This document shows positions 7,285-14,664 of a stretch of DNA of 25,645 bases, in pieces. Every line of letters begins with the position of its first letter. Positions within the stretch are counted from its first letter, which is position 1. This DNA is from Contendibacter sp031732755 (lineage in GTDB: Bacteria; Pseudomonadota; Gammaproteobacteria; Competibacterales; Competibacteraceae). The notes below the pieces were generated by a model that was given only the letters and a program-made list of their open reading frames with translations, did no database searches and had not been told where the DNA came from. The stretch is taken from NCBI GenBank assembly GCA_031732755.1, contig JAVMKI010000032.1:1-25645 (forward strand). Direction: 5' to 3'. The position numbers were made by a program, and so were the translations under genes.

Positions 7285-8202
7285 ATGAAAATCTCTTCCG
7301 ACCGTCTTAGCCTCATGCAGACCTTCGTCCGCATCGTCGAAGCCGGCAGCCTGTCGGCGGCGGCGGCGCAGATGAATGCGACGCAACCCACCATCAGCCG
7401 CCGTCTACAAGCATTGGAACGTTCGCTACGGCTCACGCTCTTGCATCGCTCGACTCACGGCTTGCAGCCAACCGAAGCCGGTGCGCGGTATTACGCGCGG
7501 GCGAAAGAACTGCTGTTGTCTTGGAGCGAGTTCGAGTCCGATTTGGGGCGTGCGGTCGATGAAGTGCATGGAACCTTGCGCGTCGTGGTTCCGCACGCGT
7601 TTGGCCAACATAAATTGGTCGGTCCGCTGGTGGCGTTTCTAGCCGCGCATCCGCATGTAACCGTTGAATGGCTCTTGCATGACACCACCCCGAACTTTAT
7701 CGAGGAAGGCATCGATTGCGCGATTCATGTGGGTGACGTGGACATTCCGTCGGTGGTCGCGATCCGGCTCGGCGAGGTGCTGCGTATCGTCGTGGCGTCG
7801 CCGACGTTGGTGGCTGGTCGCGAAGGACTCGACCAGCCGGAGAAGCTCGTCGATCTACCTTGGGTGGCGCTCGCGCCGTACTATCGCCACGAAGTGCGCT
7901 TGCGTCGAAGGCATGGTGAGGAATATGGGCTAGCAATCCAACCCCGCATCGTGACCGACAGCCTCTACGCTTTGCGAAGCGCCGTCTTGCGGGGCATCGG
8001 CGCGGCCATCACGTCGGCGTGGGTCGTTCGGGACGATCTGACAAGTGGCGCACTGGTCCAACTCGTTCCGGATTGGCAAGCACCCGCGATACCGGTCCAC
8101 CTCATCTATCCTTACGCCCGGTTCTATCCTGCCAAACTGCGCCGCTTCGTGGATGCCATGCGCGACAGCATGGACGGTGGCCAGGACTTCTTCAATGGAT
8201 GA
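7285..8202 (+). CDS. LysR-family transcriptional regulator
   Basis: A 305-residue LysR-type regulator of normal length. The N-terminal winged helix-turn-helix is clear: MQTFVRIVEAGSLSAAAAQM (11-30) followed by NATQPTISRRLQALERSL, then the linker helix. The rest is the periplasmic-binding-protein-like effector domain, starting near GTLRVVVPHAFGQH. It resembles the large CrgA/AaeR-like branch, with a GIGAAITSAWVVRDDL stretch near the end. It is divergent from the MFS exporter, which is the probable target. It could also affect the downstream hydrolase gene at 8302, which lies 99 bases further on the same strand. The co-inducer is unknown. Confidence 0.92.
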   Translation: MKISSDRLSLMQTFVRIVEAGSLSAAAAQMNATQPTISRRLQALERSLRLTLLHRSTHGLQPTEAGARYYARAKELLLSWSEFESDLGRAVDEVHGTLRVVVPHAFGQHKLVGPLVAFLAAHPHVTVEWLLHDTTPNFIEEGIDCAIHVGDVDIPSVVAIRLGEVLRIVVASPTLVAGREGLDQPEKLVDLPWVALAPYYRHEVRLRRRHGEEYGLAIQPRIVTDSLYALRSAVLRGIGAAITSAWVVRDDLTSGALVQLVPDWQAPAIPVHLIYPYARFYPAKLRRFVDAMRDSMDGGQDFFNG

Positions 8203-8301
8203 ATCGTTCGATTGAGAGGAGCTTTCAACCTCGATGGAACTTCTGAAGATGCGCGAGATTCGCACGCCTATCAATTCCCAACAACTTCCCGGTTGACGCT
8301 C

Positions 8302-9255
8302 ATGTTCCGCCACGATTATCCATTCGATCCCACCCATGGGTACGATCTGAACGCTTTGCTAGCTGTCGTCCCGCCGGACCCGCCGGCGGATTTCGCCGCC
8401 TTCTGGCGCGACCTTCAGGCACGCGCCCAAGCGGTGTCGGTCGCGCCGATACTACGGGAATTGCCGAGCCCGCAACCGCGTCTTCGGGTTTTCGCGGTGA
8501 CCTTTACCTCGCTGGACGGAATACGGATTGGCGGCTGGCTGACCCGGCCACGCGATGAGCCGGTCGAGCGAGGAGTCGTGGTTGGTCACGGCTACGGCGG
8601 ACGGGAGGAGCCGGATTTTCATTTGCCATTCCGGCGGGCAGCCTTGATTTTTCCCTGCGCCCGTGGAATTTCCCGTAGCGCTTGCGCCGATATTTCCAGC
8701 AATCCGAACGACCATGTGTTGCACGGTATCGATCGACGCGAAACCTACGTGCATGGCGGCTGCGCGGCCGATACCGTGTGGTGCGCCGCATCGGCGTTGC
8801 TGGAGTTGTTCCCGATGGCGGCGCGCCGGCTGGATTATCTGGGCATCAGTTTTGGCGGTGGCATCGGCGCGCTGGCCCTGCCGTGGGATGCGCGGTTCCA
8901 TCGTGCCCATCTGAACGTGCCCAGTTTCGGCCATCATCCGCTGCGGCTGGCGTTGCCCTGCGTCGGTAGCGGCGAAGCCGTCCGCCACGACCAGCAGCGG
9001 ACCGGTCAGACTTTGGCGACGCTGCGCTATTTCGATGCGGCGGTCGCGGCGCGGTATCTGCGGATTCCCCTGCACGTGGCCGCCGCCCGCTTCGATCCGG
9101 CGGTGCCGCCGCCTGGCCAGTTCGCCATTTACAACGCGCTCGCCGGTCGACGGGAATTGTTCGTGCTTCAAGCCGGTCATTTCGACCACGGCGGTACCGC
9201 CGCCGAGGAAGTTCGATTGCGGGATGCCCTGGCGTACTTCTTCAACCGTGCCTGA
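8302..9255 (+). CDS. Acetyl xylan esterase / cephalosporin-C deacetylase-like alpha/beta-hydrolase (AXE1 family)
   Basis: A 317-residue cytoplasmic hydrolase with no signal peptide. The opening FDPTHGYDLNALLAVVPPDPPADFAAFW is the AXE1-family N-terminus. The oxyanion-side loop is GHGYGGR (95-101), the nucleophile Ser183 sits in GISFGG, Asp265 in ARFDPAVPP and a histidine in AGHFDHGG (293 or 296) complete the triad. Members deacetylate short acetylated sugars or small esters. ATG at 8302 is chosen because the family N-terminus begins there; the upstream in-frame extension has no family features. The ribosome site is weak. Neighbours (esterase, GNAT) do not reveal a pathway, and the natural substrate is unknown. 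Confidence 0.85.
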   Translation: MFRHDYPFDPTHGYDLNALLAVVPPDPPADFAAFWRDLQARAQAVSVAPILRELPSPQPRLRVFAVTFTSLDGIRIGGWLTRPRDEPVERGVVVGHGYGGREEPDFHLPFRRAALIFPCARGISRSACADISSNPNDHVLHGIDRRETYVHGGCAADTVWCAASALLELFPMAARRLDYLGISFGGGIGALALPWDARFHRAHLNVPSFGHHPLRLALPCVGSGEAVRHDQQRTGQTLATLRYFDAAVAARYLRIPLHVAAARFDPAVPPPGQFAIYNALAGRRELFVLQAGHFDHGGTAAEEVRLRDALAYFFNRA

Positions 9256-9303
9256 ATCCCCGACGCTGTCATCGCCCTGTCAACTTAGCGCGTTAAATTT
9301 CAC

Positions 9304-9316
9304 GCAATTCAATTGC
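9304..9316. repeat. Short AT-rich palindrome before the second esterase
   Basis: GCAATT-C-AATTGC is a perfect 13-base palindrome 17 bases before the ATG at 9333. It lies in the 77-base gap between two codirectional hydrolase genes and could be a regulator site. Chance occurrence is not excluded. Confidence 0.3.
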
Positions 9317-9332
9317 TTGATGGTTTACGCCT

Positions 9333-10061
9333 ATGAACCGGGAATATCACAAGTGGTATAGCCCTCGGCTCGACCGGGAGATGGAACTGTTGGTATTCGG
9401 CCATTCTGGCGCCAAGGTCTTGGTGTTTCCGACCCGCTGCGGCCGATTCCACGAATACGAAGACATGGGCTTGGTCGGGGCACTGGGCCACAAGATCGCC
9501 CAGGGTCAGTTGCAACTGTATTGCGTGGACAGCGTGGACCAGGAAAGTTTCTACTGCTTCTGGTCTCGACCCTGGGACCGGGTTCACCGACACCTGCGCT
9601 ACGAGGACTATATACTCCACGAGGTGTTGCCGCTGATGTGGGCCAAGAACCCCCATCCCTGCGTCATTTCTCACGGGTGCAGTTTTGGGGCGTTCCATGC
9701 CGTCAATCTGGCGTTTCGCCATCCATGGGCATTCCACAAGGTCACGGCGTTGAGCGGCCGTTACGATCTGACTCTGGAAGTCGAGCATTTCCGCAACCTG
9801 TTCGACGGCCACTATGACGAATATGTCTACTACAACTCGCCTAGCCATTTCGTGCCGAATTTGAACGATTCACGGGTTCTGGAGCATTTTCGGCGATTGG
9901 AAATCGTGTTGGCCATCGGCGATCAAGACCCATTTTTGGACAATAACCGGCGGCTTAGCGAATCCTTATGGAACAAGGGCGTCTGGCACGCCCTGCACGT
10001 CTGGCAGGGTCGGGCGCACAGCCCGAGGCACTGGCGCAAGATGGTGGAACTCTACGTGTAA
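9333..10061 (+). CDS. Putative esterase, esterase D-like alpha/beta-hydrolase
   Basis: A 242-residue protein of the esterase family often found as a small stand-alone protein. It starts MNREYHKWYSPRLDREMELL, followed by a core strand VLVFPTRCGRFHEYEDMG. The nucleophile is Ser117 in SHGCSFGAFHAVN, a typical nucleophile elbow; Asp197 or Asp199 in AIGDQDPFLDNN and His229 in GRAHSPRHW are the likely triad partners. No signal peptide is seen, so it is cytoplasmic. Family members hydrolyse small acyl esters or S-formylglutathione-like compounds, but this subgroup is uncharacterised as far as I can tell. It is followed 60 bases later by a GNAT gene on the same strand. Confidence 0.82.
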   Translation: MNREYHKWYSPRLDREMELLVFGHSGAKVLVFPTRCGRFHEYEDMGLVGALGHKIAQGQLQLYCVDSVDQESFYCFWSRPWDRVHRHLRYEDYILHEVLPLMWAKNPHPCVISHGCSFGAFHAVNLAFRHPWAFHKVTALSGRYDLTLEVEHFRNLFDGHYDEYVYYNSPSHFVPNLNDSRVLEHFRRLEIVLAIGDQDPFLDNNRRLSESLWNKGVWHALHVWQGRAHSPRHWRKMVELYV

Positions 10062-10121
10062 AGCGGAAACACCCGAACCGGGCGAACTCCGGCGTGGCAA
10101 CCCTTCAGACGGGGGACGCGG

Positions 10122-10589
10122 ATGAACTTTACCCTTCGACCGCTGCGGGACACCGACTTGGGCGATGCCATCGCCATCACGGTGGAAAATTTCACCATCG
10201 ACGGAAACACGCTGGGCCAATACGCCATTTCGCGAGTGCGCGAGCGTCTGGCCAGTGGTTTTCGCTACCACGAGTACGCTCCCCGGTTCATCGTGGCGGT
10301 CAAGGACGATGGAAAAATCATCGGGGTGGCCGGGTGGGGAAAACTGGAGTTCGCTTCCCGAACCTGGGGCCTTTTTCTATCCAGCGTCTGTCGGGACTAT
10401 CGTGGTCAAGGCGTGGGAACCGCGCTGGTCCGAGAGCGCCTGCGTCGCATCGGGCAAGAAACCCGCAAAGGGCGGATTCTCGTGTCCACCAAGCACCGGA
10501 AACGGTTTGAAAAACTGGGATTCCGGTCGGTGGATTATGACGAGGAGCTATCGCTGCACCTGATGTTGAAAAATCTAGACGCTTCGTGA
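10122..10589 (+). CDS. GNAT-family N-acetyltransferase
   Basis: A 155-residue single-domain acetyltransferase. The acetyl-CoA pyrophosphate loop is CRDYRGQGVGTALV, with RGQGVG at 94-99 matching the R/Q-x-x-G-x-G/A motif; the preceding strand LFLSSVC and following helix are in the expected places. The late segment KRFEKLGFRSVDYDEE is the usual GNAT C-terminal strand-helix. A GGGGGA ribosome site lies 6-11 bases before the ATG. The acceptor substrate is unknown. It sits downstream of two hydrolases and before the pst operon; the 168-base gap to pstS contains that operon's own promoter, so they are probably separate units. Confidence 0.88.
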   Translation: MNFTLRPLRDTDLGDAIAITVENFTIDGNTLGQYAISRVRERLASGFRYHEYAPRFIVAVKDDGKIIGVAGWGKLEFASRTWGLFLSSVCRDYRGQGVGTALVRERLRRIGQETRKGRILVSTKHRKRFEKLGFRSVDYDEELSLHLMLKNLDAS

Positions 10590-10622
10590 TCGACCAGGCG
10601 AGTTCAATGGTTCGGACGCCAG

Positions 10623-10648
10623 GCGGGGAAACAGCGCGGGGAAACAGC
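10623..10648 (+). repeat. Perfect 13-base tandem duplication
   Basis: GCGGGGAAACAGC occurs twice back to back in the region between the GNAT gene and pstS. It lies just upstream of the putative Pho box. It looks like a small slippage duplication; no function is evident. Confidence 0.6.
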
Positions 10649-10671
10649 GCCTCCTGGAAGTGTTCGCTGTA

Positions 10672-10705
10672 TCGTCATCAAGTTGCAATAAACGAAAAGC
10701 ATAAT
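10672..10705 (+). promoter_or_regulatory. Putative Pho box and -10 of the pst operon
   Basis: TCGTCAT (10672-10678) and TTGCAAT (10683-10689) are two 7-base units with a 4-base spacer. They match the PhoB unit CTGTCAT at 5 and 4 of 7 positions. Exactly 10 bases after the second unit is CATAAT (10700-10705), 5 of 6 to the -10 consensus, with no -35; this is the standard PhoB-activated layout. The same spacing is seen before btaA. The match is degenerate, so the call rests mainly on geometry and on the downstream pst genes. Confidence 0.5.
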
Positions 10706-10734
10706 TCATTTCAAATAGTTATTTTGAAATGAAT
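10704..10734. repeat. 12-base inverted repeat in the pstS leader
   Basis: ATTCATTTCAAA (10704-10715) pairs perfectly with TTTGAAATGAAT (10723-10734) around a 7-base loop. It begins at the predicted -10 and covers the predicted transcript start, ending 23 bases before the pstS GTG. No U-run follows, so it is not an intrinsic terminator. It could be an operator for a second regulator or a 5' hairpin on the message. Confidence 0.65.
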
Positions 10735-10757
10735 ATTCGTCCAATCAGGAGCAAATC

Positions 10758-11801
10758 GTGAAAACGTTCCTAACCGCCACGGCCTTCGCGCTATCGGCCA
10801 GCATCGTCTGCATTGCCCCCGCCTCCGCGCAGGATTTGCGATTGACCGGTTCCGGTGCCAGCTTTCCGTTCCCGCTCTACTCCTCCTGGTTCAAGGACTT
10901 CAGCAAACAGACTCCGGGCGTCACCGTCGATTACCAAGCCAAGGGTAGCGGCGCGGGGATCCAGGACTTCATCAACAACACCGTCGACTTTGCCGCCAGC
11001 GACGCCGCCATGGAGGATGGCGACATCGCCAAGGTCAAGCAGGGAGTCGTGTTGTTGCCGATGACCGCTGGCGAAATTGTGCTGTCTTACAATCTGGAAG
11101 GAGTCAAGGAATTAAAACTGCCACGCGCCGTGTACGTGGACATCTTCTCGGGCAAGATCGCCAAGTGGAGCGATCCCAAGATCGCCGCGGCCAACCCCGG
11201 CGTCAAGTTGCCCGACCAGAACATCACGGTTGTGGCCCGCTCCGACGCCAGCGGCACCACCTATGTCTTCACTGGCCATCTGAGCGCGGTCAGCGAGGAA
11301 TTCAAGCAAACCATCGGCCACGGCACGACCGCGCAATGGCCGACCAGTTTCGTGAAAGCGCCGAAGAACGACGGCGTCACCGCCACCATCAAGCAAACAC
11401 CCGGCGCCATCGGCTATATCGAGTACACCTACGCCATGGCCACCAAACAGCCCATGGCCATTTTGCAGAACAAAGCGGGCAAATATGTCGCTCCGGGTGA
11501 CGAAGCCGGCAAGGCCGCGCTGGCCAGCGCCGTGTTCCCCTCCAAAACCTTGCCGGGTTCCAACGCTCCTGATCTGCGCGTCTGGGTTTCCGATCCCGCC
11601 AGCGAGAAAGCCTACCCCATCGCCACCTTCACCTGGATGCTGTTCTATCAGGATCAGGATGACGCCAAGGCCAAGGTTCTGCGCGATCTAGTGGAATACG
11701 GCCTGACCAAAGGTCAGGCGATGGCGCCGAAGATGGGCTACATCCCCTTGCCCGACAACGTCATCACGCAAGTCAAAAAAGCGACCGCGCTCATCCAATA
11801 G
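10758..11801 (+). CDS. pstS: Phosphate ABC transporter substrate-binding protein PstS
   Basis: A 347-residue periplasmic phosphate-binding protein. A signal peptide is clear: KTFLTATAFALSAS, hydrophobic core, then ASA before Gln, giving a mature start at QDLRLTGSGASFPFPLYSSW. Phosphate-contact motifs follow: GSGASFPFPLY, YQAKGSGAGIQDFIN, VDFAASDAAM, and RSDASGTTYVFTGHL with the Arg-x3-Ser-Gly-Thr cluster seen in known PstS structures. The start is GTG at 10758 with AGGA 7 bases upstream. It is the first gene of the pst operon and is preceded by a putative Pho box. A 118-base hairpin-rich gap separates it from pstC, which usually lets the binding protein be made in excess. Confidence 0.97.
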   Translation: MKTFLTATAFALSASIVCIAPASAQDLRLTGSGASFPFPLYSSWFKDFSKQTPGVTVDYQAKGSGAGIQDFINNTVDFAASDAAMEDGDIAKVKQGVVLLPMTAGEIVLSYNLEGVKELKLPRAVYVDIFSGKIAKWSDPKIAAANPGVKLPDQNITVVARSDASGTTYVFTGHLSAVSEEFKQTIGHGTTAQWPTSFVKAPKNDGVTATIKQTPGAIGYIEYTYAMATKQPMAILQNKAGKYVAPGDEAGKAALASAVFPSKTLPGSNAPDLRVWVSDPASEKAYPIATFTWMLFYQDQDDAKAKVLRDLVEYGLTKGQAMAPKMGYIPLPDNVITQVKKATALIQ

Positions 11802-11818
11802 CCACGTGAACCGCTATT

Positions 11819-11842
11819 CCTCGCTCGCGTGCGTGGGCGAGG
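11819..11842 (+). repeat. Intercistronic hairpin between pstS and pstC
   Basis: CCTCGC (11819-11824) pairs with GCGAGG (11837-11842); an outer ACCG/CGGT pair (11810-11813 with 11843-11846) can extend it. It lies right after the pstS stop. No U-run follows. Such hairpins commonly protect the upstream message from 3' decay, which would raise PstS over the membrane subunits; that role is inferred. Confidence 0.5.
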
Positions 11843-11865
11843 CGGTCAACGCGTCCCCGCAATTA

Positions 11866-11886
11866 AAGGTACGCCATGCGTACCTT
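11866..11886 (+). repeat. Second intercistronic hairpin before pstC
   Basis: AAGGTACGC (11866-11874) pairs perfectly with GCGTACCTT (11878-11886) around a 3-base loop, a stable 9-base stem. It lies 33 bases before the pstC ATG. With the previous hairpin it could attenuate or process the transcript between pstS and pstC. Confidence 0.6.
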
Positions 11887-11919
11887 ACCCTGCCTAACCA
11901 AAACATCGCCTGGTGACTC

Positions 11920-12897
11920 ATGGCGTCGCATCCATTCGATAATATTGATCGGTCAAGCTCCGTGTCCGGCCCACCCTCTGGGGGTGATTACGTTCTCGAC
12001 CGAAGCTTTCGCGGCATCGCCTGGTTCAGCGCCGCGCTCATTCTAGCGCTGGTGATTTACATCGTCTTCGAAATCGGCGGTAAGGCGCTACCGGCCATCT
12101 CCGAGTATGGCCTCGGTTTTCTGACATCGACCGCCTGGAATGCTCAGGCCGGTCAGTTCGGCATTCTCCCGCACATCTGGGGCACGCTCTACAGTTCGCT
12201 GTTGGCTCTGCTCCTTGGCGGTGTCTTCGGCATCGCCATCGCCATCTTCCTGACCCAGGACTTTTTGCACAGCCAACTGGCGGCGGTTTTTCGCACCATC
12301 ATCGAATTGCTGGCCGCGATTCCATCGGTCGTTTTCGGCCTTTGGGGCATCTACGTACTCATCCCGTTATTGCGGCCCGTGGCCAACTGGCTGCACGCGA
12401 ACTTCGGCGGCGTCCCCTTCTTTGGCACTTCGCTAAGCGGACCAGGACTCGCCCCCGCCGCGCTGGTGCTGGCGATCATGATCCTGCCGACGGTGGCGTC
12501 CATTTCCGTGGATGCGCTGCGCCAGATTCCCTACAAGGTCAAGGAAGCCGCCTACGGCATGGGTACCACGCGTTGGGAGGCTATCGTGAAGGTCATGTTG
12601 CCGACCGCTTCGTCGGGGATCCTCGCCGCCCTGGTATTGGGCTTTGGCCGCGCGCTCGGCGAAACGATGGCGCTGGCCATGCTGATCGGCAATTCCAATC
12701 AGATCAGCCTGTCGCTGTTTGCTCCCGCCAACACCCTGGCCGCGCTGCTGGCGTCCAGTTTCCCCGAAGCCAAACCTGTCGAGGTCCAGGCATTGATGTA
12801 CGCCGCTCTGGCCCTGTTGGCCATCACCCTGATCGTCAATGCCGCCGGCTTGGCGGTGATGAAATTCGCCACCCGCAAATTCGAGGCCGAGCGATGA
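11920..12897 (+). CDS. pstC: Phosphate ABC transporter permease PstC
   Basis: A 325-residue inner-membrane subunit that with PstA forms the phosphate channel. About six hydrophobic helices are visible, the first at roughly residues 34-52. The inner-membrane-loop motif contacting the ATPase is EAAYGMGTTRWEAIVKVMLPTA, followed by GRALGETMALAMLIGN, both PstC hallmarks. SLFAPANTLAALLASSF is the usual segment before the last helices. ATG at 11920 has GGTGA just upstream. The stop overlaps the pstA start by 4 bases (ATGA), so translation is coupled. Length is close to E. coli PstC. Confidence 0.96.
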   Translation: MASHPFDNIDRSSSVSGPPSGGDYVLDRSFRGIAWFSAALILALVIYIVFEIGGKALPAISEYGLGFLTSTAWNAQAGQFGILPHIWGTLYSSLLALLLGGVFGIAIAIFLTQDFLHSQLAAVFRTIIELLAAIPSVVFGLWGIYVLIPLLRPVANWLHANFGGVPFFGTSLSGPGLAPAALVLAIMILPTVASISVDALRQIPYKVKEAAYGMGTTRWEAIVKVMLPTASSGILAALVLGFGRALGETMALAMLIGNSNQISLSLFAPANTLAALLASSFPEAKPVEVQALMYAALALLAITLIVNAAGLAVMKFATRKFEAER

Positions 12898-13808
12898 GCG
12901 TTCCTGAATCGGTGATTGCATCGAATCTTCGCGACCTCGCCTCAACCCCGAGGGCTTTGCCCAACCTCAACCGGGCGCCGCTGGAAATACGGGCGCTGAA
13001 AAGCGGATTTCTGACCGCGCTAACCTGGATCGGCGCTCTTCTTGCCAGTGTGCCGTTGTTCTCCGTCATCTACACATTGCTGGTCGCGGGCGGTTCCCGC
13101 CTGAACTGGGAAACCCTGACCGCCCTGCCGCCTTCCGCGTTCGATCCAGGAGGTGGCTTCGGCAACGCCATCGTGGGCACCGTGGTCATGGTCGGCATCG
13201 CCACGCTGATCAGCGTGCCACTCGGCATTCTGGCCGCCGTCTACCTGGCGATCCTCGATCCCGATAGCCGATTGGCGCATACCGTGCGTTTTTTAGCCAA
13301 AGTGCTGACCGGTTTTCCGTCCATCCTGGCCGGCGTGTTTGTGTACGCCGTGATGGTGGTGACCATGAAAACCTACTCGGCGCTGGCCGGCGGGGTTGCG
13401 CTGGCCGTTTTGATGCTGCCGACCGTGGTGCTGGCGGCGGAACAGGCCATGGCGATGGTGCCGAAGAAAATGAAGGACGCCGCCTACGGCATGGGCTGCA
13501 CCCGCACCCAGGTCATCTTGAAGGTGGTTCTTCCCACGGGCGCTACCGGAATCCTCACGGGTGTGATGCTGGCCATCGCCGGCGCCGCCGGTAACTCCGC
13601 GCCGTTGTTGTTCACCGCGTTGTTCAGCGATTACTACTTACGGAGTCTGACCGAGCCGGCCGCGTCCCTGGCCATTCTGATCTTCAATTTCTCGGGCATG
13701 CCTTACGACAACCAGATTCAGTTGGCGTGGGCGGCATCTCTGGTGCTCGTGTTGATCGTCCTGGTATTCAACGTTCTCGCCCGGATCATCGGGCGCCAAA
13801 AGTATTGA
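12894..13808 (+). CDS. pstA: Phosphate ABC transporter permease PstA
   Basis: A 304-residue inner-membrane permease, partner of PstC. It begins MSVPESVIASNLRDL at an ATG overlapping the pstC stop; the long open frame upstream of this ATG is a shadow of pstC. Hydrophobic helices begin around TALTWIGALLASVPLFSVIY. The ATPase-contact loop is DAAYGMGCTRTQVILKVVLPT, followed by AIAGAAGNSAPLLFTALF, the PstA counterpart of the PstC motif. SLTEPAASLAILIFNF precedes the final helix. A short basic tail, RIIGRQKY, ends in the cytoplasm. pstB follows 8 bases later. Confidence 0.96.
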   Translation: MSVPESVIASNLRDLASTPRALPNLNRAPLEIRALKSGFLTALTWIGALLASVPLFSVIYTLLVAGGSRLNWETLTALPPSAFDPGGGFGNAIVGTVVMVGIATLISVPLGILAAVYLAILDPDSRLAHTVRFLAKVLTGFPSILAGVFVYAVMVVTMKTYSALAGGVALAVLMLPTVVLAAEQAMAMVPKKMKDAAYGMGCTRTQVILKVVLPTGATGILTGVMLAIAGAAGNSAPLLFTALFSDYYLRSLTEPAASLAILIFNFSGMPYDNQIQLAWAASLVLVLIVLVFNVLARIIGRQKY

Positions 13809-13816
13809 GGTAAACC

Positions 13817-14647
13817 ATGCACGCCAACTCCGATATGGCGGCCGGCACGACACCCGCGAATGCCTCCACCCACAACCACGTTGTGATGGATTGTCAGCTT
13901 GAGAAGGTCTTCTATGGAGATTTTCTCGCGGTGCGCGACAGCAAGGTACCCATCGAGAAAAACAAGATCACCGGTTTCATCGGCCCTTCGGGTTGTGGCA
14001 AAAGCACTGTGCTGCGCAGCCTCAACCGCATGAACGATCTGATCCCGATCTTCCGCTTCGAGGGGAAGGTCAGCTACCACGGCCAGGATATTTACGACAA
14101 GAAAGTCGATCCGGTGGTGGTGCGCCGCTACATCGGCATGGTGTTCCAGCAGCCGAACCCGTTCGCGATGAGCATCTATGACAATGTCGCTTTCGGTCTG
14201 CGGCTGAACGGTTTCAAGGGCAGCCTGGACGAACGGGTGGAAAAAGCCTTGAAAGGTGCGGCCATCTGGAACGAGGTGAAGGACAAGCTGAAGAACAGCG
14301 GGCTTTCCCTGTCCGGTGGGCAGCAGCAGCGGCTTTGCATCGCGCGCGCCATCGCCACCGAACCGGATGTGTTGTTGATGGATGAACCTTGCTCGGCACT
14401 GGACCCCATCGCCACCCGGCGGGTCGAGGAGCTGATGGTCGAGCTCAAGGAGAAATACACCATCGCGCTGGTCACCCACAACATGCAGCAGGCCATGCGG
14501 GTCGCCGACACGACCGCCTTCTTCGGGGTGGATATCTCTCAGGGTAGTCGTACGGGTTATCTGGTGGAGATGGGACTCACCAAGAAGATTTTCGAGCAAC
14601 CCGAGCAACAATTGACTCGGGAATACGTCCGAGGCGAATTCAGTTGA
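13817..14647 (+). CDS. pstB: Phosphate ABC transporter ATP-binding protein PstB
   Basis: A 276-residue cytoplasmic ATPase that powers PstCA. Walker A is GPSGCGKST (56-64), the Q-loop lies in VFQQPNPF, the ABC signature is LSGGQQQR (165-172), Walker B is VLLMDEP (185-191), the D-loop SALD follows and the switch histidine is in LVTHNMQQA. SLNRMNDL and the GYLVEMG...IFEQPEQ ending are specific for PstB. GAGG precedes the ATG. The N-terminal 20 or so residues are a variable extension. PhoU, which usually follows pstB and couples Pst to PhoR, is not next; a second pstS is instead. Confidence 0.97.
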   Translation: MHANSDMAAGTTPANASTHNHVVMDCQLEKVFYGDFLAVRDSKVPIEKNKITGFIGPSGCGKSTVLRSLNRMNDLIPIFRFEGKVSYHGQDIYDKKVDPVVVRRYIGMVFQQPNPFAMSIYDNVAFGLRLNGFKGSLDERVEKALKGAAIWNEVKDKLKNSGLSLSGGQQQRLCIARAIATEPDVLLMDEPCSALDPIATRRVEELMVELKEKYTIALVTHNMQQAMRVADTTAFFGVDISQGSRTGYLVEMGLTKKIFEQPEQQLTREYVRGEFS

Positions 14648-14664
14648 GGTCGAAAGGAAACAGC

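Noticed and set aside
10704..10734. Intrinsic terminator of the GNAT gene
   Set aside because: The stem is AT-rich, has no U-run after it and coincides with the predicted pstS promoter.
12342..12893. Long open frame running into pstA from upstream (would give a 488-residue protein)
   Set aside because: The upstream 184 codons overlap pstC in another frame, have no membrane or family character, and pstA has a natural start at 12894 overlapping the pstC stop.
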